Of a DNA stretch of 64,000 bases, positions 26,601-33,866 are shown in pieces; within the stretch, counting starts at the first letter, position 1, and each line of letters opens with the position of its first letter. The translations under genes were made by a program, and so were the position numbers. This stretch comes from Apostichopus japonicus (taxonomy: Eukaryota > Echinodermata > Holothuroidea > Aspidochirotida > Stichopodidae), in assembly GCF_037975245.1 (NCBI RefSeq), contig NC_092580.1:14113001-14177000 (forward strand). The letters are read 5' to 3'. The notes beneath the pieces were generated by a model. That model had not been told where the DNA came from. It did no database searches and saw only the letters and a list, made by a program, of their open reading frames with translations.

Positions 26601-29017
26601 TCTAGTAAATTTCAAGACAGTTGGACATTTGCAATAAAGACAAAGTACCCTCTCATCTCCTCTATGAGAACCGAATCTCTTCTATCTTGAGGTCCAATCG
26701 CAGGAAGAATGTCACTGGTTTGGGGTTTTGGTTTTTGAAAGAATATATATTCTCCAAATGTTACAAAGTATTTGTGAGTACAAACTGTATCAGTTGCTAT
26801 GTCAACGTTGCTTTCCATGATTTTGTTAAGCAATTTTGAGGGAAAAACCTGCTTTTTGCACATCATTTTTCACCTTTTTAGCACCAAACTTGACACTTTT
26901 GTGAAAATTTTTATTTGAGTGTTTCAGTAGTTTGTGGACTATTTTTTTCCTCCTTTCATTGTGTTTATGTATTACTTTTGTAGTCATACGTTCAAAAGCA
27001 TTGAATATTTCGAATAACCGTGGATGATCAATGGATCATTAATAAGGGGTAGCTGTATTGAAGATGTCTGTTGCATTTGGTGGACGTATCAGGTTATCCC
27101 AAAACCACGTTTGGCAATCTAAGGCAATCTTTCTCAGAAAATATTTATCATGCTTAATTATTTTTATTATATATGAAAAATATTTTAAAAATTTTATGAA
27201 CAAATTGAGGGGCTACTGCTAGAAATAGTGCAGATCTATTCCAGAACTTTGAACCAATTTTAATTTATGTTATGACAGAATATCAAAACCGGTTATGTAC
27301 ATTACATGACAAATATGATTTTTTTCCACAACATGGGAGAGCACCTGTGGTTCCTCTACTTGAAAAGTTTTCTCTCAATTTTAATCTCTTGCGTTGGATC
27401 TTCTCTGTGTATTTCTATAGTATTTGCCACTCTCTCTGACTTTTTCTCTCTCAAAAGAGAGTGTTGTCATCATATAGAGTTAATTTGGTTCTGATTTTGG
27501 TGTTTGATGTGATCAGGGTATACCCCCAACAGGGCAGTGGGAGAGGGAGGGAGGGAGGGGGGAGGGAGGGGGGTGGGGGAACAAACACACGATTATATGG
27601 AAGCACTTCTTCACAAATTTCAACTCATTAGCTGGAAAACACTACACAGCCGTATAAAAAGCACTCGCACGTCTCTTTTTTATTTGAAATTGATATCGTC
27701 ATCTTTTACATCTTCATCTGTAACCAGTCGCCGAATATCCAGTATGCATCTCTCTATATCAATGAAATTGTCACAGAATGGGGCAGACAGCAATGTAAAG
27801 TCTGTCAGGTTATGGTATTTCGCTTGTAAATTTCCCGGTCTGCGTCCAAAAATGGCCCCCGATGGTCCGTCTTTGAAACTTTGCCCGGTGTCGGCCGAAG
27901 AAATGGGATTAGTTAGAACTGCTGCTGCTGTCATTGTAAACAAAACATGATGTTCTTTACACCTTGAACGTGTTTTAAACCTCTCCTTACAGTTTATTTT
28001 CTTTAGGATTCCCATTGCAAGTGGAAAGTTTGTCCTGTAATTCAGTAGACTATTCTTCCTGACAGTGTTTTACGGATTTTTAAGGTGTCGTGTAGAATGC
28101 AGAATTCTTTCTCGTTTAACGACTAAATTGTCAAATATGCTAAGACTTCGCCCCTTTGTCGCCGAAGAGACATCTAAAATAATAACCATAGTATAGAATG
28201 GCTTAGGTCTTGTTTACTACAACAAAGTCCCTCAAACTGAAGCTCCACATATTGTTTGGATTCAAAATCGTTCTAGTTCCCTTTATTTTGTTAAATCGAG
28301 TCCTGGATTTTTGACGTAAAAGTTTGTGAGTTTACACATCAGCGTGCAGTCGATTCCACCTAATTGACACAGAGGGCTCCTACGTCGAACATGTCCAATG
28401 TAGTTTCCTTTCAATCGGAACAGATTGGCCATTCATTATCGGTTGAAAATGTCATCCGTTTATTCCTGAATGATGATATAAATGCAATGTCTGTGAAAAA
28501 TGTCAAGAGATATCCCCGTGCCACTTTATGGGACAGCCAGGACCCTTAAAAGTTCTTCTTGATTGCTTCTGGCACAAACTCGACACTAAAGTTCAAGTAA
28601 AACGGTTTCTCTATCTCACGGTTTCTCACGCAGCAAGGACCAGTACAGCCACAACGACCGACTACGCTACTCTGCTCCGACGATATGAATGGGGACACCT
28701 TAGGCGCAAACGACCACTCACCCTCTCCTCCCCCCCTACCAGTCAGGACATCTAGGAGATCAGATATCAACAAACCAGAGCAGTTGTCACTTCCCAGCTC
28801 GCAAGACACTGAAGATGAGGAGCCTCCCCCGTTACCAGTCAGGCAGAGCAGAAGGTCTGTCTCCAGGGAACCACCGCCGTCTCCCAGCCCACCGGCACCA
28901 TCTGTCTCCAGGGAACCACCGCCGTCTCCAAGGACACCGGCACCATCGGTAAGGAGAGTACCACCGCCGGTAAGAAGGAGGCCCGATAGACCGCAACGAC
29001 CAGAATCTCATATCTGA
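425..29017 (+). CDS. DOCK3/4: DOCK-family Rac/Rap GEF, 3' part (DOCK3/4-like)
   Basis: Dedicator-of-cytokinesis exchange factor acting at the membrane and cytoskeleton to load GTP on Rac-type GTPases. Proposed exons: 425-594, 952-1038, 1532-1708, 2351-2434, 3275-3391, 5524-5562, 6057-6095, 6758-6843, 7969-8008, 9634-9714, 14035-14101, 15727-15870, 21337-21431, 22776-22823, 28634-29017. All have AG/GT borders and the phases join without a stop. The first five give the end of DHR-2: DRPF-x-RGEKDK, LWLERT and NGTVDAAVMGG, the last being the nucleotide-sensor region of lobe C. From memory, the DRPF, KDK-x-NE-x-K and DAAV spellings sit closer to DOCK3/4 than to DOCK1/2/5. The tail is Ser/Pro-rich with three PxLPx[KR] SH3 ligands. 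The 5' part is outside the window. Exons 9634-9714 and 22776-22823 are the least certain, and further small tail exons may be missed. Confidence 0.88.
2704..2997. repeat. Direct tandem duplication, about 158-bp unit, G-rich
   Basis: The stretch from GACCTATACAGAACATGG to GGGTACAGAAAGGGTGG occurs at about 2704-2835 and again at about 2862-2995 with few differences. It lies in a DOCK intron between exons ending at 2434 and starting at 3275. Poly-G tracts of 8-10 bases mark both copies. Confidence 0.85.
3392..5523 (+). other. DOCK intron with a decayed tandem repeat
   Basis: No supported exon. It contains the degenerate array at about 4290-4900 (listed separately). A strong acceptor at 3882 is followed by an open stretch with no donor in the right phase. 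Confidence 0.5.
4290..4900. repeat. Degenerate tandem array, roughly 60-85-bp spacing
   Basis: A motif related to CTGAGTTCAT followed by TTAGTCTTCTTCAA recurs near 4300, 4383, 4460, 4525, 4601, 4763 and 4821. It is followed at similar distance by a TAGTACAACA-like stretch. The copies have diverged a good deal. The 126-aa open frame at 4639-5019 runs through this array and is not a gene. Confidence 0.5.
5524..6095 (+). CDS. DOCK3/4: Duplicated 13-codon mini-exons of the DOCK tail
   Basis: Exons 5524-5562 and 6057-6095 are phase 0 at both ends, so either can be included or skipped without shifting frame. They encode TSKINQSSQTPEK and SREVAQGCDTPSK. Each has a cag acceptor with a T-rich tract and a gtattc donor. 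The TP-[ES]-K ending resembles the Ser/Thr-Pro sites common in DOCK tails, a candidate phosphorylation site by inference. Confidence 0.7.
5855..5925 (+). mobile_element. 3' tail of a 5'-truncated CR1/L2-type LINE
   Basis: The stretch AAGCGCATAGAAC, then TTGGATT, then ATGCGCTATATAAAT, followed by (AAT)n, is the familiar hairpin-and-microsatellite 3' end of CR1/L2-clade retrotransposons. Nothing of the open reading frame remains. It sits between the two duplicated mini-exons. Confidence 0.75.
6758..9714 (+). CDS. DOCK3/4: DOCK tail exons 8-10, Ser/Arg-rich
   Basis: Exon 6758-6843 (86 bp) ends in phase 2; exon 7969-8008 (40 bp) begins with the matching single base and ends in phase 0. Exon 9634-9714 (81 bp) is phase 0 to 0 and has a weaker acceptor after a C-rich tract. 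The peptides include RTSGGPSPGNFRGRTSFAIS, TQSQFFVPLDQNS and a basic KLRATMAAKSGPDLDFLSE stretch. No domain is visible; the composition suggests a disordered regulatory tail. Confidence 0.7.
6885..7195 (+). mobile_element. C-terminal reverse-transcriptase remnant of a CR1/L2-like LINE
   Basis: The frame at 6885-7034 reads through SRAAANLWNKLPTVV, SLEAFNRTVRTHL and then a stop. This is the typical last segment of CR1/L2-clade ORF2 proteins (AAPxLWNSLP, SLxxFKxxLKTHLF). A short 3' UTR with a TTGAGCACTTGAG-like tail and (AAT)n/(AATAAT)n at about 7130-7190 follows. It is heavily 5'-truncated, starting just after the donor of DOCK exon 6758-6843, and same-sense with DOCK. Confidence 0.8.
9816..9965. 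mobile_element. 150-bp inverted-repeat element (MITE-like hairpin)
   Basis: The left end ACTAGTAAACGGTGTAACTA continues into AAGCTGT; the right end is its imperfect reverse complement (ACAGCAGCTTTAG, TTACGAAGTGTACTAGT). Paired ends are about 27 bases each. The interior is richer in CpG than the flanks. Outside are (TA)-rich microsatellites, so a target duplication cannot be judged. The open frame at 9757-9948 crosses it and is spurious. Confidence 0.6.
10268..10300 (+). other. Possible alternative terminal exon of DOCK (TPGKSSFRYS-stop)
   Basis: A pyrimidine-rich acceptor ending tcaacag is followed, in the phase left by exon 9634-9714, by ten codons and a stop (TAA at 10298). Its TP...RYS ending resembles the start of the next accepted exon (STPPNRYS). 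It has no donor, so it could only be an alternative last exon. Chance is quite possible. Confidence 0.2.
10490..10760 (+). repeat. Interspersed repeat family, copy 1
   Basis: It shares with 60455-60715 the order AACCCCACACAAAA, AAGTAGTTA, GGACCT...ATTTAT, AAATATG, then a poly-C or G tract, then CTTCAACGATCC, GGGCCACAACCCC and the end GGATCTGCCCC. The end sequence is also in the copies at 59860-60005 and, inverted, at 46405-46640. No coding capacity is seen. Confidence 0.7.
10978..11005 (-). other. Hammerhead-ribozyme-like core, copy 1 (decayed)
   Basis: On the minus strand: TTGAAGA, one base, a 5-bp stem GATCC/GGATC with a five-base loop, then GAAAC. The known core is CUGANGA-stem II-GAAA, so one core base (C to T) is changed. 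A matching stem III with cleavage site is not seen here. See the better-preserved copy at 56209-56253. Confidence 0.4.
12670..13344. mobile_element. 675-bp non-autonomous DNA transposon, 13-bp TIRs and 6-bp TSD
   Basis: The left end is CAGGGATGTAAGT; the right end is its exact reverse complement. The element is flanked on both sides by GACCTA (12664-12669 and 13345-13350), a 6-bp target-site duplication. The interior has a hairpin (TTCCGTA...TACGGAA at about 12684-12700) and a direct duplication of about 57-60 bp (about 13145-13207 and 13222-13278). No transposase is present. The CAGGG ends recall hAT-type elements, but a 6-bp duplication is not the usual 8 bp for hAT, so the superfamily is open. 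The 130-aa frame at 12584-12976 runs across the left border and is not a gene. Confidence 0.85.
14035..15870 (+). CDS. DOCK3/4: DOCK tail exons with a Crk-type SH3 ligand
   Basis: Exon 14035-14101 (67 bp, phase 0 to 1) encodes SLSTPPNRYSTISGNSSIAE. Exon 15727-15870 (144 bp, phase 1 to 1, donor gtatgt) encodes a Thr/Pro start, HRDSGIGSYSEISSQSDQ and PPPPLPKRPTSTSS. PPLPKR fits the PxLPx[KR] consensus bound by the first SH3 domain of Crk and related adaptors, as known for DOCK tails. The intron between them holds two minisatellites. Confidence 0.85.
14290..14935. repeat. Minisatellite, about 33-bp unit, roughly 19 copies
   Basis: Units read GACAGACATGTGTTCATATA then TATTAGCTATTTG with small changes (GTGTCC or GTGATC, AGTTATTTT). 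Because the unit is close to a multiple of three, open frames appear on both strands (14497-14772 minus, 14512-14848 plus). They only reflect the repeat. Confidence 0.95.
15045..15370. repeat. Minisatellite, 23-bp unit, about 14 copies
   Basis: Units read ACTGTCAAAGGGACTCTAAC followed by TTT, with variants (TATCTGTCAAAAGGACT, TATAATGTC). It lies about 110 bp after the 33-bp array and 360 bp before exon 15727-15870. Confidence 0.95.
16855..16965 (+). mobile_element. Probable 3' tail of a non-LTR retroelement
   Basis: The order GAGGTCTCCTCTGGAAAGCA, then TGAGCAGGACTACCCTCGTT, then AAAGATGACGATAATAAAAAA and an A-rich end resembles 3' ends of LINE/SINE elements with a TACCCT[CG]GTTAAA block before the poly-A. 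No coding part is left. Confidence 0.45.
20050..20540. repeat. Minisatellite, 24-bp unit, about 17 copies plus decayed end
   Basis: Units read GGTTATACTCAACTATCATC followed by TTTA, with recurrent variants (CATCTTAGG, CACATTTAGG, ACACAACT). The variants recur in the same order, hinting at a longer higher-order unit. Unit length 24 keeps both strands open (201 aa plus, 163 aa minus); neither is a plausible protein gene. Confidence 0.95.
21337..22823 (+). CDS. DOCK3/4: DOCK tail exons 13-14, Ser-rich then basic-aromatic
   Basis: Exon 21337-21431 (95 bp) begins with the two bases that complete the codon split at 15870 and ends in phase 0. It encodes SSHGSSNFSSSSNSRPASSE followed by FDKVLDDHKPG. 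Exon 22776-22823 (48 bp, phase 0 both ends, cag acceptor, gtatat donor) encodes SVFRRFYNYMSVRPKQ. The second is weaker: its composition differs from the rest of the tail and it may be alternative or spurious. Confidence 0.68.
22018..22172. repeat. Pentanucleotide array (TATGG)n passing into (TATAG/TAGAG)n
   Basis: About eleven perfect TATGG units are followed by TATAG and TAGAG units that mutate step by step. It is in the intron between DOCK exons 21337-21431 and 22776-22823. Confidence 0.95.
23592..23631. repeat. (AT)n microsatellite
   Basis: About 40 bases of TA/AT dinucleotides with one interruption. Confidence 0.95.
24866..25070. repeat. Degenerate CAA-rich tandem repeat
   Basis: Short units related to AACAAAGTTCAACATTTC or AAGGTTCAACA repeat about a dozen times with drift. 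Frames on both strands (24770-24979, 24866-25099) are products of the repeat. Confidence 0.8.
25938..26489. mobile_element. 552-bp element with 13-bp inverted ends (TAGGGTTACCATA)
   Basis: TAGGGTTACCATA at 25938-25950 is matched by its reverse complement at 26477-26489. Next to the ends are ...TGGTTGACACTGGGGACAA and GGGACAATCCC-type sequence, as seen in AGGGTTACCATA-ended DNA transposon families of animals. No target duplication is preserved and no transposase is present. The identification rests on the ends only. Confidence 0.6.
27680..27934 (-). other. Coding-like antisense segment, 84 aa, unknown
   Basis: An ATG at 27934 opens 84 codons ending at 27680. The product (including SGAIFGRRPGNLQAKY and ERCILDIRRLVTDEDV) has a balanced composition, unlike the K/N/F/L-rich frames around it, and the DNA has more CpG than the intron. 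I do not recognise it. It lies inside the last DOCK intron on the opposite strand with no evident promoter. A transposon-derived remnant is more likely than a host gene. Confidence 0.25.
28634..29017 (+). CDS. DOCK3/4: Terminal DOCK exon: SH3 ligands, 15-residue repeats, PDZ-type end
   Basis: A cag acceptor at 28631-28633 opens phase 0 and the frame runs to TGA at 29015-29017; an in-frame TAA at 28598 upstream requires the splice. The 127-residue tail has PPPLPVRTSRRS and PPPLPVRQSRRS (two PxLPxR ligands), then VSREPPPSPSPPAPS and VSREPPPSPRTPAPS in tandem, then VRRVPPPVRRRP. It ends in ESHI, which fits the class I PDZ ligand pattern [ST]-x-hydrophobic at the C-terminus. SH3 binding is known for DOCK tails; the PDZ reading is inference. 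Confidence 0.93.
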   Translation, partial: QGPVQPQRPTTLLCSDDMNGDTLGANDHSPSPPPLPVRTSRRSDINKPEQLSLPSSQDTEDEEPPPLPVRQSRRSVSREPPPSPSPPAPSVSREPPPSPRTPAPSVRRVPPPVRRRPDRPQRPESHI

Positions 29018-32000
29018 TGATTTGCTATATATGTCAAACGTAGAGTTGTTCCCATACCATAATCTTCCGTTAAGTTAATTTTCCGTTTCCTTTGTTTTCT
29101 GAAGGAAGTGCATTTTTTATAGCCAGGAATTTTTTTTTTCTCATAAAGATTGCAGTCGATTCTTAAAAGTCCTGTGTGGTCTCGGAGTAATGTGAGTGTG
29201 GTCATCTAAACAAGCAGTCGAGTAGCCTAACTAAGCAGTGATACTGCAAACCAAATATCCTAACCGCCTGTGATAATTTTAATATCCTAAGGACCTCGTA
29301 ATCCCACTATGCAATAACTAACTGGGATCTGGTTTTTTTCCCCCTTTTTTTCAATGATCTGCATTCTTGTTGAGAAGCCCAAAAGAAAGAAAAAAGGTAA
29401 TTTGATCTCCAATTTATCAATTAGAATTTCAGAAACTTAGATGTATTATATTTATATTGTAATAGAATGAGAGACTATAGATAGATATTATTGCTGTATA
29501 TTTCTCAAGGCACAGGCACTTTCAAATTTGGTGAAATTGAATAAAAGAAGAATAATCAATCTCCTTTTGACAAAACCAACGGTAATGATGAAAATGGCTT
29601 TTATATACCGTAGCGTAACTGTGATAGAAAACTCAAAGACAGTGAATTTAAACCCATTTAGAGGCTGAGAATTTGCTGGAAAGGAATGTCTTATTAGAAC
29701 AGACGTGACAATTTCTTTTTTCAAGAATAAATTTGAAACTATTTTATTCTTTTTATATGGTGGATTTAAGGCAGGTGAAACAGTATGTAAGTTACACAAG
29801 ATGTTTTTGTTACATTTATGTTATGAAATGGAATTTTCTCCTGTTTTTTTGTTTGTTTCAAACAATACTTTGTACATATCTCATTATTGCAAATTTGATA
29901 AGACACGTTTGCTTCGTCATTTAAAATCCCTCTCATGGAATTAGGTTATTTTCCACTGTTTAGGTTTTATCTATTATCCAGTTTTGTAATATGTAATCTT
30001 GTTCTTCCAAAAGTTATTAACATCAAACATACATTAGGAACTTCAATTTAGCAGTGCATCTAGTTAGTTTTCTTTTTTCTCCAGTTGTTGAAAGGCTGGT
30101 ATTTTATTTTTATTTAGAGTGTTTATGAATTTTAATTCTGTTTTAAAAAATGTTTAGCTGGGATTAGAAGGGAAGAAAAATATGCTTTTTAAATGAAAAT
30201 GTGAAGCGAGGATCCATAATGGTGTGACCTTGACTATAGGATCTCCTTGTAAGAATTACATTAACTGTCGATGGCAGGATGGAAACTCCAAGATGTATGA
30301 TGCCTGTTGATTACAAATGCAAGACTTTTGTATATAGTGTCCTTAGATGTACAGGCACTCTCTTTCTCTGAGAACATATTTAGTTTGTCTATACAAGAGC
30401 CTGGCGTTTTACCCTGAAATAACATTCAAATGTGAAATGGTGACAGATGATTACGCAACTTTTTAGAAAACAGATTTATATCTGAAGGTGTCAAAAGATT
30501 TTGAAATGTTACGTTCAATGCTTCTTTTTTTTTACAATGAACTTTTTGTCAATGCTTCAGGTAATAAGATCACAAAAGATAGGACTTTTTATTTCATCTC
30601 CCCCAACTTCTTGTATTACCAAGATATGTTTATGTTAGGGTTACCTATCATAAATTAAGTTGAAAATGACCATATTTACTCATGAAAGTTTTTACAAAGA
30701 AATCATCTTTGCAGCTGTTGGGAGAAGAAGAAGAAGAAGAAAGTTTTTCAAATTTCCATTCCATTTTTATAGCCTTAAAAACACTTTCCATTAAACCCTT
30801 TTTATATTTCTTTCTTGCTGTCACCACTAATGGTCTTCTTTGACATTTAAATTAAAAAAGTTTACATTTTGTTTCATCAAATTTTGATTCCAATTAAGGC
30901 ATGAACTTGCTTTTGTCTTTAGTTTGAAATGTGTAAACTCAGTGACATACTATCTCAGTAGGAAGGGTTAACTTTATATACCAAAAAAATAAAGAGGGAA
31001 AAAATATTTTTATGAATTTTTTGTCAGAAGCCCTTTCTTGATGAAACTAGATATAAGACTGAAGCCAATGTGAATGTCAATTTAAAATTACATTGAGAAA
31101 TAAATAGTTAAGCTAGATAGTGATCACTGAATTCCTTTTGTTCAATGTTATGGTGACAAATATATTTCAGTTTATAAGTTTGCTGCAAATTTCAGTTTAT
31201 AAGTTTGCTGCAAATTTGTCCCCTTCATATTAAACCATCTATTGGATGACTGCTTTATCAGTTGTAGTCTATAAATATCATATTAAGTCTCACTCATTGA
31301 AATGTTCATATTTTACTGGTTTTGGTTTTCTTTCTCTGATAGAAAACAGTTTATTTCTTTTTGTGTTTTTTTAATTTTGGTAATTAAAAATAGTCAATCT
31401 TTATATCTTGTATATAGCAGCAATATGGTCTAATTATTGAGGGTGGTTCAAATGTTTGCAATTATTGACCAACAGTGAAATAATTTAGTTTACATTAGGA
31501 AAAACAAAAGATATACAAAAGCAGTGGCAAAATACTCAATTAATAAGAAGGACAAAGGCAAAATTAGTCAATGAGAATATATTGAAATCATTTATAACGA
31601 AGTAAATTTCTTCAAGTATAAACGATGAGTACAAACAAACAGCTCTATTAAGGCCACGAAAAAAACATGAAAATTTGATTCACAAATGCGTATCAATATC
31701 AGTTATGTTGATGAATTCCATGATTTCTAATTTCAGATTAATTATTACATTGTGACTGGAGGGCTGTAATAGAAAACTCAACTATCAATCAGATACAAAA
31801 TTGATCTTTAAATGGAACCAGTATCAGTAATGGAAAAGTTTGGGATGATTCTCTTTTTTGTAATGAAAATGTAACATATCCAATGTTGCTTGGTATTTTT
31901 TATTTCATAGTTAAAAATTAAAAGATTGCTTAATTAAGGGTTTAGATTTGAATAGTAAGCCATTTCATTCTTCTTGTTTTACCTCTTTTAATTTCTTTCA

Positions 32001-33866
32001 ACTTGGCATTAATTTTAGGGCAGTGGAAAGTTGATTAAAAAAAAAAAAAAATTGGCTTCCATATCTGTTTTTGATGTATGTCAAGGTTTTGTTAAATTTC
32101 TCATATATGCAAATATTTTATACTTATTTTATATTCTTTTTGTTGACATTGTACAGATTTGATAAAAAAAAAAAATCATGTTTTATATTACAAAGATTTC
32201 TGGATAAATTTTACTTCAGCAGTGCATACTCGACATAAACAAGAGAACAAACGAAATTGCTTGAAAATTAATTATAATATAGTCGGTAACTTTTATTGAA
32301 AAGTTGTTAACTTACCAGTCAGAAACACCAAGCAGTCTCAATTGTTGGAAGGTGCAGGTCACTTTTTTAAAACAATATTATCAAGGGTAAGATAATATAT
32401 TATATTGTCACTTTTACAACGTGAAAACCCTTTTTTGCAGGTTTTATTCTTGGAGTTATACTTAGTGCTTATTGTATCAGGTGTAGATAATGGTGGTGGA
32501 GGGGGTGGGGTGGGGGTGGGGTAAACATTGTACAATGTGAAATAGAACTTCAAAATTAGCTATTAGCACATCCTTTCATTTAGACGTAATTTTATGGTCT
32601 TAGTTATCCATCGGAATGCACCAGCGCTAGGGCTCAAATTTGTAATTGTAGGCTCCCTACCAAACAAATTGTCCTTGACAATTCCAGGGCCCAGTCACAG
32701 AATGTAAGGTTTATCAGATGATTATGTGATGCTTTGTACAATAATGATGTGCTTGGCAATATTTGTCTTTCTCTGTTCTCTCTCTCAAAGTTTTTTTACT
32801 GTTGAGTGAGAAGTCTCTTGGCCAGATGAATGTACACTCTATTTGCTGTATCTTTTGTCAAAGTTTGCACCTTTTGCTCTATTCTTTTGAACCTATCTTT
32901 TAGTACGAGTCTCTGGTTTCTACAAAATATTCTATGCAAGCTTTTCTCGTTACAAGAAATTCCGTGACGGTCTGGCCACATTTTTCACTCTCTGCGTAAT
33001 ATCTGATTACACTCTGTCGCATGAGAGTTCGAACGGCTAGAGATTTTCAGCATCGGAAAGAACTTTCGTAGTTGACATTTCACTCAAGAAAAAGATAACG
33101 ATTTTAAGTAAATGCTTCCCCTATCTCTTTTGAAGTTTAATAATTGAGGTTTTATTAAAATGGGCTAAAATTGTATGCGAGTCTCATTGATGTACTGATA
33201 CTTATGGATTAAGCAAATTATTCAATAAAAATAAAAAGCAACGAAAAACTAGTGAATCCAGTCTTTTTATTCCGCTCTTAATCATTGTCAATTAAATTTA
33301 AATGTTAGCTAATGGAAAACTGACCATGTAGCACATTTATTTCACAGGAACAAAGAGATTACTTAACAAAAGCATTCCAATTTTTTAAGTCCAGTAAATG
33401 CTTGGAATATCTGGAATCCTGAATTATGCGAGTTCACAATCAGACAATGTCTAATGATTTAATATATCCTGTGTATGCACTGTCCAGTACTTGCAATTTC
33501 AGCCAGTTGGGACAATGTTTTCCCTCTGAATTGTATTATCATGTCCTGCTTCAAAATACTCGTAACTGACAGTATGGAGATCATGTCTCGATCAGATTTC
33601 TAGGAACTGTTTGTACTGTCAGTGTTAGTTCTTTAAAGCATGTTGACGGAGGACAGTATGCAGTGGTATTAGCATTGGAAAATTGTCCCAACTGGACTGT
33701 TGGTCCATGAGGTTGTTAAACTGTTGGCACGGAATGTAGGCATTTCATTCATGTACGAAAATGACCTCGTCCAGCTGAACAAGGGAACTATTTTTAATTC
33801 CCAAACGTAGCAAAATTCTAGTTCGACACCATCCGATGAACAACGGTATCCACGACAACGTTCCTG
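29018..33866. other. DOCK 3' UTR and intergenic region before CENPK
   Basis: About 4.8 kb between the stop codons of two converging genes, AT-rich with no supported exon. Plus-strand AATAAA hexamers occur at 29540, 29726, 30988 and 31099; which one ends DOCK cannot be told. A minus-strand AATAAA at 33266-33271 suits the end of CENPK. A short exact direct duplication (TTTCAGTTTATAAGTTTGCT with its next bases) is at about 31166-31215, and a G-rich run at 32488-32522. Confidence 0.5.

Larger units (their letters stand above)
22824..28633 (+). other. Last large DOCK intron
   Basis: About 5.8 kb without a supported exon. It holds an (AT)n run (23592-23631), a CAA-rich tandem repeat (24866-25070), an inverted-end element (25938-26489), poly-G tracts (27539-27580) and a coding-like antisense patch (27680-27934). 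Sequence at 23640-23880 ends in GGCTCAATAAAGC then TATTCTTATTTCTTA, which looks like a retroelement or mRNA tail but is not assignable. Confidence 0.55.

Noticed and set aside
32796-32981. Minus-strand 61-aa basic frame between DOCK and CENPK
   Set aside because: No splice link to CENPK, no family resemblance and a stop just upstream; it may be 3' UTR or spacer.
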